A stretch of DNA of 64,000 bases from Streptomyces varsoviensis (GCF_000718635.1 NZ_JOBF01000028.1:1-64000), one strand, 5' to 3'; numbered from the stretch's first letter, positions 26,112 through 35,080 are shown. Translations and numbers: made by a program. The notes: generated by a model not told the origin, from the sequence alone.

Positions 26112-27667
26112 CCGCCGAAGGTACGAAGCGGCCCATCCGCCGCGCTCTCATCAGCGTCTACGACAAGACGGGGCTTGAGGAGCTGGCCCAGGGCCTGCAC
26201 GCGGCGGGCGTCCAGCTCGTCTCCACCGGCTCGACCGCCGGGCGGATCGCCGCCGCCGGCGTGCCGGTGACCAAGGTGGAGGAGCTGACCGGCTTCCCCG
26301 AGTGCCTCGACGGGCGCGTGAAGACCCTGCACCCCCGCGTGCACGCCGGCATCCTCGCCGACCAGCGGCTCGACGACCACCGCGCGCAACTCGCCGAACT
26401 GGGTGTGGACCCCTTCGAGCTGGTGGTCGTCAACCTCTACCCGTTCAGCGAGACCGTCGCCTCCGGCGCCTCCGCCGACGAGTGCGTGGAGCAGATCGAC
26501 ATCGGCGGCCCGTCGATGGTCCGCGCCGCCGCCAAGAACCACCCGTCCGTCGCGGTCGTCGTCAGCCCCGACCGTTACGCCGATGTCCTGGCGGCCGCCG
26601 CGGACGGCGGGTTCGACCTCGACGCCCGCAAGCGGCTGGCCGCCGAGGCGTTCCGGCACACCGCCGCGTACGACGTGGCCGTCGCGGGCTGGTTCGCGGG
26701 CGAGTACGCCGGTGACGGCGGGGACTTCCCGGAGTTCATCGGCGCCGCGTACGAGCGCAAGCACGTCCTGCGCTACGGCGAGAACCCGCACCAGGGCGCC
26801 GCCCTCTACACCGGCCGCCGCGGGGGCCTGGCCGAGGCCGAGCAGTTGCACGGCAAGGAGATGTCGTACAACAACTACACGGACACCGACGCCGCGCGCC
26901 GGGCCGCGTACGACCACGCCGAGCCGTGCGTCGCGATCATCAAGCACGCCAACCCGTGCGGCATCGCGATCGGTTCGGACGTCGCCGAGGCGCACCGCAA
27001 GGCGCACGCCTGCGACTCGCTCTCCGCCTTCGGCGGCGTGATCGCCGTCAACCGGCCGGTGTCGGTGGAGCTGGCCGAGCAGGTCGCGGAGATCTTCACC
27101 GAGGTCATCGTCGCGCCCGACTACGAGGACGGCGCGGTCGAGGTGCTGGCCCGCAAGAAGAACATCCGGGTGCTGCGCTGCCCCGGCGCGCCGCAGGCGC
27201 GGGGCGAGTTCAAGCCGATCGACGGCGGCGGGCTGGCCCAGGTCAAGGACGTCCTCCAGGCCGACGGGGACGACCCGGCCAACTGGACGCTGGCGGCCGG
27301 CGAGGCGCTGGCCGCCGACGAGCTGGCGGAGCTGGCCTTCGCGTGGCGCGCCTCGCGCGCCGTGAAGTCCAACGCCATTCTGCTGGCGCGGGGCGGGGCC
27401 ACGGTGGGCGTCGGCATGGGGCAGGTCAACCGCGTCGACTCCGCCAAGCTGGCGGTGCAGCGGGCGGGGGAGGAGCGGGCGCGGGGCTCGTACGCCGCCT
27501 CCGATGCCTTTTTCCCATTCCCGGATGGGCTGGAGGTGCTGCTTGAGGCCGGTGTGAAGGCTGTGGTGCAGCCGGGCGGGTCGGTGCGGGATGAGGCGGT
27601 GGTGGCCGCGGCCAAGGCCGCCGGGGTGACGATGTACCTGACCGGTACGCGGCACTTCTTCCACTGA
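26108..27667 (+). CDS. purH: Bifunctional AICAR transformylase / IMP cyclohydrolase
   Basis: Catalyses the last two steps of IMP synthesis. The 519-residue protein has the N-terminal MGS-like IMP cyclohydrolase ([39 protein letters not shown]) and the C-terminal AICAR transformylase with [12 protein letters not shown] and [14 protein letters not shown], which bind folate and AICAR; the C-terminus [14 protein letters not shown] is standard. GTG start overlapping purN. Full length. Confidence 0.97.
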   Translation: MTAEGTKRPIRRALISVYDKTGLEELAQGLHAAGVQLVSTGSTAGRIAAAGVPVTKVEELTGFPECLDGRVKTLHPRVHAGILADQRLDDHRAQLAELGVDPFELVVVNLYPFSETVASGASADECVEQIDIGGPSMVRAAAKNHPSVAVVVSPDRYADVLAAAADGGFDLDARKRLAAEAFRHTAAYDVAVAGWFAGEYAGDGGDFPEFIGAAYERKHVLRYGENPHQGAALYTGRRGGLAEAEQLHGKEMSYNNYTDTDAARRAAYDHAEPCVAIIKHANPCGIAIGSDVAEAHRKAHACDSLSAFGGVIAVNRPVSVELAEQVAEIFTEVIVAPDYEDGAVEVLARKKNIRVLRCPGAPQARGEFKPIDGGGLAQVKDVLQADGDDPANWTLAAGEALAADELAELAFAWRASRAVKSNAILLARGGATVGVGMGQVNRVDSAKLAVQRAGEERARGSYAASDAFFPFPDGLEVLLEAGVKAVVQPGGSVRDEAVVAAAKAAGVTMYLTGTRHFFH

Positions 27668-27693
27668 CGGTGGGTGGGCTGCGGCCCGCCAGG

Positions 27694-27815
27694 CCCTCAA
27701 GCGCCGGGCGGGCTGTGTCCTCAAACGCCGTGTCCTCAAGCGCCGGACGGGCTGATTGGGCCGGGACGTGTCCTCAGGCGCCGGACCGGCTTTGTCCTCA
27801 AGCGTCGGACGGGCT
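27694..27815. repeat. Five copies of the CCTCAAGCGCCGGACGGGCT repeat
   Basis: Copies lie at about 27694-27714, 27719-27731 (truncated), 27733-27753, 27771-27791 and 27795-27815. This 20-21 bp sequence is a common Streptomyces intergenic repeat. The 27668-28085 gap otherwise contains a strong hairpin and no gene I can support. Confidence 0.8.
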
Positions 27816-27855
27816 TGATCCGGCTGCCCGTTGATGGCAGTTGGTGGAGAAGAGA

Positions 27856-27891
27856 GCGGCCGCTGCCCCCATCCACGTGGGCAGCGGCCGC
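27856..27891. terminator. Strong hairpin terminator between convergent purNH and kinase genes
   Basis: GCGGCCGCTGCCC (27856-27868) pairs perfectly with GGGCAGCGGCCGC (27879-27891) over a 10-base loop; GCTTCTGTTTC follows on the plus strand. The position suits termination from both sides. Confidence 0.8.
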
Positions 27892-28085
27892 GCTTCTGTT
27901 TCGTGCGGTTTCGTGCTGTCGGCCGGACGGCCCCAGGCTCCCCCGTTGTGGCCTGGGGGCGTCCGCCTTGGTCGTCTGCTTCCCCCGTTCAGCAGGCGAT
28001 GGCTCTACTGTGGCCCCTCGCCCGGGCTTCCGCATACCTCGCACCTCTCAGGGTGGCGACAGCGGGAACCTCACACTTCTCAGGG

Positions 28086-29666
28086 TCACGAACTCGCCGC
28101 GGGGGTGTACTCCTTCAGATAGCGCGCGAGCCGGTCCGTGATCGGACGCTGCTTGGGCGGGACGCCGCCGGCGTTGTTCACCTTCGCGAACGACGTGAGG
28201 TAGGCGGCGGCGACGAGCACGCGGCGGTCGCCGGGAAGGGTGGTCCACAGCTGGGGTGCGATGGCGCAGAGGTAGCGGCCGACGGCGGGGATCGAGACGT
28301 CCGGCGGGAACGGCGGGCGCGGGTTGCCGGTCTTGGGGCGCTGCGCGTCCGGCAGGTAGTAGCGCAGGACGCGCGGGGTCCAGCGGGCGATCCCGTACTC
28401 GTCCTTCGCGGGGTCGGAGAGGTTCGGGTCGAAGTTGCTCTCGACCTTGAGGAGCGCGGCGATCAGCGCCGGGGTGACGGCGGATTCGGAGCAGTCATGG
28501 GCGGAGTCCACGATCAGCTTGCGGTACTCGACCGGAATGCCCTTGTCCGTACGGAGTTCGCTCGCGCCGTACGAGGCCGGGTCGACCCGCTTGCCCTTGC
28601 CGGCGTCGCCGGAGCCGGTGTCGGTCAGGGTGCTGACGCCGTAGCCGATGGAGGCGACGACGACCGCGGCGAGCGCCGTCGAGAGGATCTTGCCGGGTTT
28701 GCGGCGCGGGCGCAGCCGGGGGAGTTTGGGCGCGGGCTCCGTGCCGGCCGCCGCCTCCACCCGCCGCAGCAGGGCCGTACCGCTGTGCTCGGCGCGCTCC
28801 TCGTGCGTACGGGAGAGGCAGTCGGCGATGATCTCGCGCCAGGCGTCGGGGAGTTCGGGGGACAGGCGCAGCTCCTCGTCGCCGCGCGCGTACCGCAGCA
28901 GCGTTTCGCGGCGGGCGGCACGGCTCGCGCCGGGGAGCGGGAGGGCGCCGGTGAGCAGCAGGTGGGCGACGGTGCCGAAGGCCCAGATGTCGGCGGTGGG
29001 GCGGATGAGCTGACCGCGCTCGCCGACCTCGGACCACAGCAGCTCGGGCGGCGTGTAGTCGGGGGTGGAGAAGGCGGGGGAGTAGGCGTGGGTGCCCTCC
29101 ATCTCGGCGGCGAGGTTGAAGTCGCCGAGCCGGACGCCGCCGTCGGGCATCAGCAGGACGTTGGCGGGTTTGAGGTCGCCGTGCACCCAGCCCGCGTGGT
29201 GGAGCTGGGTGAGCCCCTCGCAGATCTGGGCGAGGAGGGCGGGGGCGCCGGGGACGGGGCCGGGCGCGGAGCGCTCGACGAGCTGGTCGAGGGAGCCCTC
29301 GGCGCGTTCGAGTACGAGCACGGTGGCGCCGTCGAGCGCCGGGTTGCCGGGGTCGTCGACCGTGACGGCCTCGTACATGCGGATCAGGCGCGGGCGGCTG
29401 AGCTTGCGGTGCAGGGTCAGCTCGCGATGGGCGAGGTCCTTGAGGTGGCGGAGCTGGCGGGGCGTGCGGGTGCCCGTGGGGAGGAATTTGAGCGCCGCGC
29501 GCTCGGGCAGGTCGTCGGGGTCGCCCGGTTCGGGCGGCCCGACGCGCCGGGCCTCGTACACGCTGCCGAACGCGCCCGTGGCGAGCGGTTCGCGCACCTC
29601 CCAGCGGCCGACCCGGTAGCCGCGGCTGACTTGAACGGTGAAGGGCCGTGGCCCCTCTTCACTCAC
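28086..29666 (-). CDS. Membrane Ser/Thr protein kinase with lysozyme-like extracellular domain
   Basis: A 526-residue Hanks-type kinase: glycine loop GAFGSVYEARR, catalytic Lys in AALKFL, catalytic loop VHGDLKPANVLL (HGD instead of HRD, a non-RD kinase), metal-binding loop LGDFNLAAEMEG (DFN instead of DFG) and YTPPELLWSEVG. After a basic linker comes a single transmembrane helix (ILSTALAAVVVASIGYGV, about 325-345). The outer domain contains TPALIAALLKVESNFDPN and YGIARWTPRV, which resembles soluble lytic transglycosylase/lysozyme folds, with the Glu of KVESNF as candidate catalytic residue. GTG 29666 overlaps the FHA gene stop by 4 bases (GTGA). Probably senses or cuts peptidoglycan and signals inward; ligand and substrates unknown. 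Confidence 0.83.
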   Translation of the reverse strand: MSEEGPRPFTVQVSRGYRVGRWEVREPLATGAFGSVYEARRVGPPEPGDPDDLPERAALKFLPTGTRTPRQLRHLKDLAHRELTLHRKLSRPRLIRMYEAVTVDDPGNPALDGATVLVLERAEGSLDQLVERSAPGPVPGAPALLAQICEGLTQLHHAGWVHGDLKPANVLLMPDGGVRLGDFNLAAEMEGTHAYSPAFSTPDYTPPELLWSEVGERGQLIRPTADIWAFGTVAHLLLTGALPLPGASRAARRETLLRYARGDEELRLSPELPDAWREIIADCLSRTHEERAEHSGTALLRRVEAAAGTEPAPKLPRLRPRRKPGKILSTALAAVVVASIGYGVSTLTDTGSGDAGKGKRVDPASYGASELRTDKGIPVEYRKLIVDSAHDCSESAVTPALIAALLKVESNFDPNLSDPAKDEYGIARWTPRVLRYYLPDAQRPKTGNPRPPFPPDVSIPAVGRYLCAIAPQLWTTLPGDRRVLVAAAYLTSFAKVNNAGGVPPKQRPITDRLARYLKEYTPAASS

Positions 29667-30385
29667 GGCTGCGGCCCCTTGTCGATGATGTCGAGTTCGT
29701 CTTCCCGTACGAGGTCGAAGCGTAGCGCGAGCGAGACGAGAGACTCCTTCTTGCCGTTCAACCTGCCGCCGGACAGGGCGACTTCGGGGGGTGGTTTGAG
29801 CCGCAGCTTCACCGCGAGGTAGTCGATGTTCCACTGCACGGAGGTGCGGCTGATGGCCGGCCAGATGGGGCGCAGCCGGTCTATGACCTGCTCAACGGTG
29901 GGCAGCGGCGCGTGCGGTTCGCCGCGCAGGCGCGGCTCGCAGAGCGCGGCCAGGACCAGGAAGTAGCGTTTGGAGCGGTCGAGCGGGAAGGAGAGCGCGG
30001 TCGGCTCGCCGGTGTCGGCCTCGTGGTCGTCGAGGTAGTCGTGGCGCGGCGCCCAGACGTCGAAGCCCAGCAGCTCGTCGCCGGCCGGTATCACCAGCCG
30101 CGAGAACTCGAACGGTACGGGCGCGTCGACGCGGCCGGGCGCGATCTTGATGTGCTCGCCGGCGCCCTCGGGGTTCTCCACCACGTACGTCTGGTGGCGG
30201 CTGAGATTGGTCAGCGTCCAGAAGGTCGCGGTGGCGGTGATCTGTCCCGCGGAGCGGGAGACTCCGGGGTGTGCGATGGCGAGGCCCGGCCCTTGACGGC
30301 CGAAGCGCAGGCTCTGACCGGGTTCCAGGCGGAACTGCCCGTCCGGACCACGACAATCGGCGGGTACGACGATGACGCTGAACAC
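29663..30385 (-). CDS. FHA-domain protein coupled to the kinase
   Basis: A 240-residue cytosolic protein. The N-terminal part looks like a forkhead-associated phosphothreonine-binding domain: LRFGRQGPGLAIAHPGVSRSAGQI carries the GR and S-R positions, and TNLSRHQTYVVENPEG matches the later strand. The C-terminal half is a helical, possibly winged-helix segment (PTVEQVIDRLRPIWPAISR, WNIDYLAVKLRLK). The stop overlaps the kinase start by 4 bases, so it is most likely a phosphorylation-dependent adaptor or substrate of the downstream kinase. Divergent from folD. Confidence 0.75.
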   Translation of the reverse strand: MFSVIVVPADCRGPDGQFRLEPGQSLRFGRQGPGLAIAHPGVSRSAGQITATATFWTLTNLSRHQTYVVENPEGAGEHIKIAPGRVDAPVPFEFSRLVIPAGDELLGFDVWAPRHDYLDDHEADTGEPTALSFPLDRSKRYFLVLAALCEPRLRGEPHAPLPTVEQVIDRLRPIWPAISRTSVQWNIDYLAVKLRLKPPPEVALSGGRLNGKKESLVSLALRFDLVREDELDIIDKGPQP

Positions 30386-30584
30386 TTAGGGTTCCTCCCC
30401 CAGGATCGACCAGAATCGACCGCGTTCAGGCTACGTACGGAATGTAGCGCTCCGCAACGGACCGGCACACAGAGGCACGGGGAAGCGTCGACTCCGGCAA
30501 CCGGCCGGCGTGGCCGCCCGGCGACGCCGCCGCGGCCGGGGACCTGATTGGAACGAGCGGCGCCCCATCCGCGAGGATGGCCCC

Positions 30585-31502
30585 ATGACCGCCCAGATTC
30601 TCGATGGCAAGGCCACCGCATCCGCGATCAAATCCGAACTCGCCGTCCGCGTGGAGGCGCTGAAGGCCAAGGGCATCACGCCCGGCCTGGGCACTCTCCT
30701 CGTCGGCGACGACCCCGGCAGCAAGTGGTACGTCGCCGGAAAGCACCGCGACTGCGCCCAGGTCGGCATCGGCTCCATCCAGCGCGAGCTGCCCGACACC
30801 GCCACGCAGGAGGAGATCGAGGCGGTCGTACGGGAGCTCAACGACAACCCCGACTGCACCGGCTACATCGTCCAGTTGCCGCTCCCCAAGGGCATCGACA
30901 CCAACCGCGTCCTGGAGCTGATGGACCCGGCCAAGGACGCCGACGGGCTGCACCCCGTCAGCCTCGGCCGGCTGGTGCTGAACGAGCGCGGCCCGCTGCC
31001 GTGCACCCCGTACGGCATCATCCAGCTCCTCCGCCACCACGGCGTGGAGATCAACGGCGCGCACGTGGTCGTGGTCGGCCGCGGCATCACCGTCGGCCGC
31101 TCCATCCCGCTGCTGCTGACGCGGAAGTCCGAGAACGCCACGGTCACGCAGTGCCACACCGGCACCCGCGACCTGGCCGCGCAGCTCCGGCAGGCCGACA
31201 TCATCGTGGCCGCGGCGGGCGTGCCGCACATCATCAAGCCGGAGGACGTGAAGCCGGGCGCGGCCGTGCTCGACGTGGGCGTCAGCCGGGACGAGAACGG
31301 CAAGATCGTCGGGGATGTGCACCCGGGCGTGGCCGAGGTGGCCGGCTGGCTCTCCCCGAACCCGGGCGGCGTCGGCCCCATGACGCGGGCGCAGCTCCTG
31401 GTCAACGTGGTCGAGGCCGCCGAACTCGCCGCCGAGGCCGAGGCCGCTGACGCGGCCGGTACCGGCGCCGGAGAAGCGGCCGACGCCGCCGCCGCGGGCT
31501 GA
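30585..31502 (+). CDS. folD: Bifunctional methylene-THF dehydrogenase / methenyl-THF cyclohydrolase
   Basis: Interconverts methylene-, methenyl- and 10-formyl-THF, the donor used by PurN and PurH. The 305-residue product has the active-site Lys region [38 protein letters not shown], the NADP-binding [14 protein letters not shown] and [14 protein letters not shown]. The Ala/Glu-rich C-terminal tail (last ~25 residues) is an extension. ATG 30585 preceded by GAGGA. Full length. Confidence 0.96.
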   Translation: MTAQILDGKATASAIKSELAVRVEALKAKGITPGLGTLLVGDDPGSKWYVAGKHRDCAQVGIGSIQRELPDTATQEEIEAVVRELNDNPDCTGYIVQLPLPKGIDTNRVLELMDPAKDADGLHPVSLGRLVLNERGPLPCTPYGIIQLLRHHGVEINGAHVVVVGRGITVGRSIPLLLTRKSENATVTQCHTGTRDLAAQLRQADIIVAAAGVPHIIKPEDVKPGAAVLDVGVSRDENGKIVGDVHPGVAEVAGWLSPNPGGVGPMTRAQLLVNVVEAAELAAEAEAADAAGTGAGEAADAAAAG

Positions 31503-31575
31503 GCGCCGAGTGGGAAGGGCTGTCCCCGTGTCGTCCGCCAGTGCTCGTACCCCTGCCGGCATCGGCGCGCTCGCT

Positions 31576-31662
31576 CTCGTACGGCCAGGGGCCGCTCTCG
31601 TACGGCCCGGGGTCAGGCTCGTACGACCTGGGGTCGCGTTCGTACGACCTGGGGTCGCGTTC
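31576..31662. repeat. Four tandem 21-23-bp units
   Basis: CTCGTACGGCC/CTCGTACGACC followed by (A/C/T)GGGGTC or AGGGGCC is repeated four times head to tail between folD and the DUF3017 gene; the last two units are identical (CGTACGACCTGGGGTCGCGTT). The stretch reads through in one frame but lies before the chosen start. Confidence 0.75.
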
Positions 31663-31720
31663 GTCGAAACCCGGACCGCGGCGGCGGCCGGCGGTACCGC
31701 TTGTGAGAGGACGGCTGGTC

Positions 31721-32371
31721 ATGGGCGCTGAGACCCATTCGGGGGCGGGGAAGGGCCCGGAGGCGGCTGCGGCCGAGGCTCCTGAGGGAACAGGGGCCGC
31801 CCCCGAGGCAGCGGAGCCCCCCGCGGCTTCGGGAAGTTCGTCGGTGGCAGGCGCGTCAGCGACTGGCGCGACTTCGGGAAGCGCGACTTCGGGAAGCGCC
31901 GTTTCCGGCGAGGCCGGGGCGGGCGCGGAGCCCGCGGACCGGCCGGTGAAGGCCGGGCCCCGGCTGGGCTCGACCCGCGTCGCGCGCCTCACGCGGCGCT
32001 TCCCCTCCCTGACGCGGGACACCGCCCGGCCCGAGGGCGGCGGGCGGGCCGCCGGCGGGGACGCTCCCGCCCCGGCGCGGCAGTGGCCGCTGCTCTCCGT
32101 GCTCGGCGGCACGGGCCTCGGGCTCCTGATCGTGTCGTTCGACGCCTTCCGGGCGGGGACGATCATCATCGGGCTGGCCCTGATCGCGGGCGCGGCCCTG
32201 CGCTGGGCGCTGCCGTCCGTCGGCATGCTGGCCGTACGGTCGCGCTTCACCGACATCGTGATCTACGGGGCGCTCGGCGCCGCCATCGTGCTGCTGGCGA
32301 TGATGGCGCAGCCGCATCCGTGGCTGAAGATCCCGTTCCTGGAGGACCTGCTCCACTTCACGGTGAAGTGA
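31721..32371 (+). CDS. DUF3017 membrane protein
   Basis: A 216-residue protein with an Ala/Ser/Thr-rich disordered N-terminus (~130 residues, with TSGSATSGSAVSG repeats) and three hydrophobic helices (PLLSVLGGTGLGLLIVSF, GTIIIGLALIAGAALRW, IVIYGALGAAIVLLAMM). The compact three-helix C-terminal part is the DUF3017 family, commonly encoded next to folD in actinobacteria. ATG 31721 has GAGAGGA 9 bases upstream. Function unknown. Confidence 0.8.
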   Translation: MGAETHSGAGKGPEAAAAEAPEGTGAAPEAAEPPAASGSSSVAGASATGATSGSATSGSAVSGEAGAGAEPADRPVKAGPRLGSTRVARLTRRFPSLTRDTARPEGGGRAAGGDAPAPARQWPLLSVLGGTGLGLLIVSFDAFRAGTIIIGLALIAGAALRWALPSVGMLAVRSRFTDIVIYGALGAAIVLLAMMAQPHPWLKIPFLEDLLHFTVK

Positions 32372-32383
32372 CCGACGCGCCAG

Positions 32384-32413
32384 CGGGGCCGCCCGGCATC
32401 CCGGGCGGCCCCG
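32384..32413 (+). terminator. Terminator after folD-DUF3017
   Basis: CGGGGCCGCCCGG (32384-32396) and CCGGGCGGCCCCG (32401-32413) form a perfect 13-bp stem with a 4-base loop, just after the DUF3017 stop. Confidence 0.75.
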
Positions 32414-32566
32414 CACTGCTGTGGCGGACCCGTTGCGCGTGTGCGCCGAGGAGATGCGCGCCGAGGAGTCAGGGCTGTGCACCGGCAATGTGGACGTGGC
32501 GGGGGGATGTCCGGTCCCCCCGCTCCTCGGCGTAGTACGTCTTGCCTGATCAGGCCGGCAAGGTGA

Positions 32567-33520
32567 TCAGAGGACGAGCACGAGCTTGCCGCCGGGCCGG
32601 CGGGACTGGCTGAGCTTGGCCGCGTCGTGGATCTGGTCGAGCGGATAGGTGCGGGCGACCGATACGGCCAGGACGCCTTCGCCGGCCAGCCGGGCGAACT
32701 CGGTCATCCGGTCGTAGCGCATCTCGATCTGGGTGATCCGGGTGCCCAGCTCGGCCGCCGCGGCGAAGTCCGAGATGGTGAGGACGCGGTCGGGGTCCCC
32801 GGTCAGGCCGATCAGGGTCGGCAGCGCGCCGCCGGCCGGGCTGGCCTGGTCGGCGCGGTCGATCCGGCCGCCGGTCGGGGCCGCGTCCAGGGCGCGGTCG
32901 ACGCGGCCCGCGGCCAGCGCGCCGACGCGTTCGGCCATGCCGTCGCCGTAGCCGGTCACCCGGGCGCCGATCTTTTCGAGGGCGGCGGCCCGGGCCGGCC
33001 CGGCGGTGGCGATCACCCGGACACCCCGGTGCAGCGCCAGGCGCACCGCCGCCTCGCCCACGGTGGAGCCCGCGCCGTGGACGAGCAGCGACTCGCCCGG
33101 CTGGACGCCGAGATCGTCGAGCGCGTGCCACGCCGTCTCGGCCGCCATCGGCAGCGCGGCGGCCTGCTCGGCGGTGACCCCCTCGGGCGTGTGCGCCCAG
33201 GCCGTCATCAGCGCGTACTCGGCGGCGCCGGCCGTCGGGCCGTCGAGGGGCGCCGGGCCGAACACGCGATCGCCGACCCCGACGCCGGTGACGCCCTCGC
33301 CGAGCGCGTCGACGACGCCCGCGACCTCGGTGCCGAGCCCGCGCGGCAGGGGCGGCAACTGATCGGCGAAGAGGCCGTCGACCAGCGCCCAGTCGCCGGG
33401 CGTCAGGCCGCAGGCCCGTACAGCGACGCGGATCTGGCCGGGCCCCGGCTCCGGCTTCGGGACCTCGCGGACCACGATCACGTCCGGGGATCCGAACCGG
33501 TCGAACTGGAGAGCCTTCAT
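32567..33520 (-). CDS. NADP-dependent quinone-oxidoreductase-like dehydrogenase
   Basis: Medium-chain dehydrogenase/reductase of 317 residues, without the structural zinc cysteines, as in quinone oxidoreductases. The N-terminal GroES-like part has MKALQFDRFGSPDVIVVREV and GTEVAGVVDALGEGV; the Rossmann motif is LLVHGAGSTVGEAAVRLAL. ATG 33520 with AGAGG upstream. Divergent from a TetR gene, with two palindromes between, so it is probably the repressor's target and may detoxify a ligand recognised by it. Substrate unknown. Confidence 0.83.
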   Translation of the reverse strand: MKALQFDRFGSPDVIVVREVPKPEPGPGQIRVAVRACGLTPGDWALVDGLFADQLPPLPRGLGTEVAGVVDALGEGVTGVGVGDRVFGPAPLDGPTAGAAEYALMTAWAHTPEGVTAEQAAALPMAAETAWHALDDLGVQPGESLLVHGAGSTVGEAAVRLALHRGVRVIATAGPARAAALEKIGARVTGYGDGMAERVGALAAGRVDRALDAAPTGGRIDRADQASPAGGALPTLIGLTGDPDRVLTISDFAAAAELGTRITQIEMRYDRMTEFARLAGEGVLAVSVARTYPLDQIHDAAKLSQSRRPGGKLVLVL

Positions 33521-33541
33521 GGCGACCTCTTGAGTGATCTG

Positions 33542-33561
33542 ATGACAGCATCTGTTGTCAT
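33542..33561. promoter_or_regulatory. Operator 1 of the TetR/oxidoreductase pair
   Basis: ATGACA-N8-TGTCAT is a palindrome with perfect 6-bp arms in the divergent promoter region, centre near 33551.5, close to the oxidoreductase start. Confidence 0.65.
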
Positions 33562-33579
33562 CGACCATAACACCGCGAC

Positions 33580-33595
33580 GACAGCGTCTGCTGTC
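33580..33595. promoter_or_regulatory. Operator 2 of the TetR/oxidoreductase pair
   Basis: GACAGC-GTCT-GCTGTC, perfect 6-bp arms, centre near 33587.5, 36 bp from operator 1 and ending 2 bases before the TetR start codon. Shares the ACAGC-TCTG-TGTC core with operator 1, so TetR probably represses both genes. Confidence 0.65.
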
Positions 33596-33597
33596 AT

Positions 33598-34182
33598 ATG
33601 CTGGCCGGTATGCCGAGATGGGAGTCAGACGCACAGGGCCGGCTGGAGCGCGCGGCGCTTGAGCTCTTCGAGACGCAGGGGTTCGAGCGCACCTCGGTCG
33701 CGCAGATCGCGCGTGCCGCGGGCCTGACCGAGCGCTCCTTCTACCGCTACTTCCCCGACAAGCGGGAAGTCCTCTTCGCCGGCTCCGAGCTGGAGGCCCA
33801 TCTCGTCGCCCAGGTCGAGGCGGCCGACCCGGGCCTCACGCCGATCGAGGCGCTGCTGACCGCGCTGGGCACCGCCGACGAGGTCTTTCGCTCGCGCGAG
33901 TTCCTGCTGCGCCGCGTCAAGGTGATCGCCGCCAGCCCGGCGCTGGCCGAGCGCGATCTGATCAAGCTCGCCGACATCGCCGACGCGCTGGCACGAGCGC
34001 TTGAGCACCGCGGCGTCGAGCCCGGCGCAGCACGATTCATCATCGACGTGGCGATGGCGATCACCCGGCGCGCCACCTCCCGCTGGCTGGCCGACCCGGA
34101 CGCGGCCTTCCCCGACCTCGTCGCCCAGGCCACCGCCGAACTGCGTGAAGCGCTCGCGCCGCCGGCGCCGAGGGTCCGCTGA
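33598..34182 (+). CDS. TetR-family transcriptional regulator
   Basis: A 194-residue repressor. The N-terminal TetR HTH is complete (ALELFETQGFERTSVAQIA, RAAGLTERSFYRYFPDKREVLF); the C-terminal ligand domain is helical. No ribosome site precedes either ATG 33598 or ATG 33610 (MPRWESD), and operator 2 abuts the start, so the transcript may be leaderless. Divergent from the oxidoreductase it presumably controls. Ligand unknown. Confidence 0.87.
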   Translation: MLAGMPRWESDAQGRLERAALELFETQGFERTSVAQIARAAGLTERSFYRYFPDKREVLFAGSELEAHLVAQVEAADPGLTPIEALLTALGTADEVFRSREFLLRRVKVIAASPALAERDLIKLADIADALARALEHRGVEPGAARFIIDVAMAITRRATSRWLADPDAAFPDLVAQATAELREALAPPAPRVR

Positions 34183-34269
34183 TTCCGCCGAGTCCGCTGA
34201 TTCCGCCGAGTCCGCTGATTCCGCCGAGGCTCCGCTGATTCCGCCGAGGCTCCGCTGAGTCCGCCGAGT
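34175..34269. repeat. Tandem 18/20-bp repeats after the TetR gene
   Basis: TCCGCTGATTCCGCCGAG repeats head to tail about five times, the later units extended by two bases (GC). The first unit overlaps the TetR stop codon. Confidence 0.85.
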
Positions 34270-34296
34270 TCGCTCCAGAACGCGATGGAGGGCACC

Positions 34297-34608
34297 GTGC
34301 TCCACCTGCTCCACCTGCTCCGCCTCCGCTACACCGGGGCCGAAGACGAGGTCGCCCCCTACATCGCCGGTCACGTCGCCTACCTTGAGCGGCACCATGC
34401 CGCCGGGACCTTCCTGGTCTCCGGCCAGACCGTCCCCACCTCGGAAGGCGGCGCGATCATCGCCCACGGCGTCGACCGCGACGCGATCGAGCGGATCACC
34501 GCCGAGGACCCCTTCGTCACGAGCGGCGTCGCGGAGTACACCGTCACCACCATCGCCCCGGGCCGGGCCCACCCCGCCCTGGCCGATGTCCTCGCACCGG
34601 GTCTCTGA
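34297..34608 (+). CDS. YciI-family protein
   Basis: A 103-residue protein of the YciI/YCII (dimeric alpha/beta-barrel) fold: LLRLRYTG, HVAYLERHHAAGTFLVSGQT with the conserved His, GAIIAHGVDRDAIERI, DPFVTSGVAEYTVT. Family members are small cytosolic proteins of uncertain activity. GTG 34297 is preceded by GGAGGG; an ATG 12 bases earlier (34285) overlaps that site. Close downstream of the TetR gene, perhaps cotranscribed. Confidence 0.78.
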   Translation: MLHLLHLLRLRYTGAEDEVAPYIAGHVAYLERHHAAGTFLVSGQTVPTSEGGAIIAHGVDRDAIERITAEDPFVTSGVAEYTVTTIAPGRAHPALADVLAPGL

Positions 34609-34643
34609 TCGCTCGTCCGGGCCGCCGCGGGGCACCGCACATA

Positions 34644-34690
34644 GCGGCGGCCCCTCCTCTCCCCCGTGAGAGGAGGGACCGCCGCCGTTT
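34644..34690. terminator. Bidirectional terminator between YciI and secreted-protein genes
   Basis: GCGGCGGCCCCTCCTCTC (34644-34661) pairs with GAGAGGAGGGACCGCCGC (34668-34685) with one mismatch and a 6-base loop, followed by CGTTTGTTT on the plus strand. Confidence 0.8.
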
Positions 34691-34720
34691 GTTTCAGCCC
34701 CCCGGCCGCCTAGCGAGTGG

Positions 34721-35080
34721 TCAGCACTTGATGGACTGCATGGAGACGGAGGTGAAGTGCTGTCCGCGCGGCGCGGAGAGCCTGACCGGCGAGGAGTCCC
34801 CCTTCGGGCCGGCCCAATCACTGTCGACGTGACCGCCGCGGTTCAGGCGGCCCCGGACGAACGGGCAGCGGCCGTCGGACTTGGTGTCGTGGACGGTCCC
34901 CTTCACCTTGGTGTCGTTGTTGCACCACTTGCCGTTGGCATAGCCACGGCCGTCCTTGATGGACCAGTTGTTGGTGCAGGAGTCGGCTGCCGGGGCGGCG
35001 TGCGCCGCAGGGGCGACGGCCAGACCGGTGCCGAGGGCGGCGGTCGCGGCGGCGAGGGCGAAAGTCTTCCGTATGTTCAC
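34721..35080 (-). CDS. Small secreted cysteine-containing protein
   Basis: A 119-residue exported protein. The signal peptide is clear: NIRK, then the hydrophobic TFALAAATAALGTGLAVA, then PAAHAAPAA with a likely AHA-A cleavage. The mature ~85 residues contain four cysteines (DSCTNNW, GKWCNND, GRCPFV, SIKC at the C-terminus), enough for two disulfides. GTG 35080 lies 11 bases after AAGGA. No family recognised. A small binding protein or secreted inhibitor is possible; there is no direct evidence. Confidence 0.78.
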   Translation of the reverse strand: MNIRKTFALAAATAALGTGLAVAPAAHAAPAADSCTNNWSIKDGRGYANGKWCNNDTKVKGTVHDTKSDGRCPFVRGRLNRGGHVDSDWAGPKGDSSPVRLSAPRGQHFTSVSMQSIKC

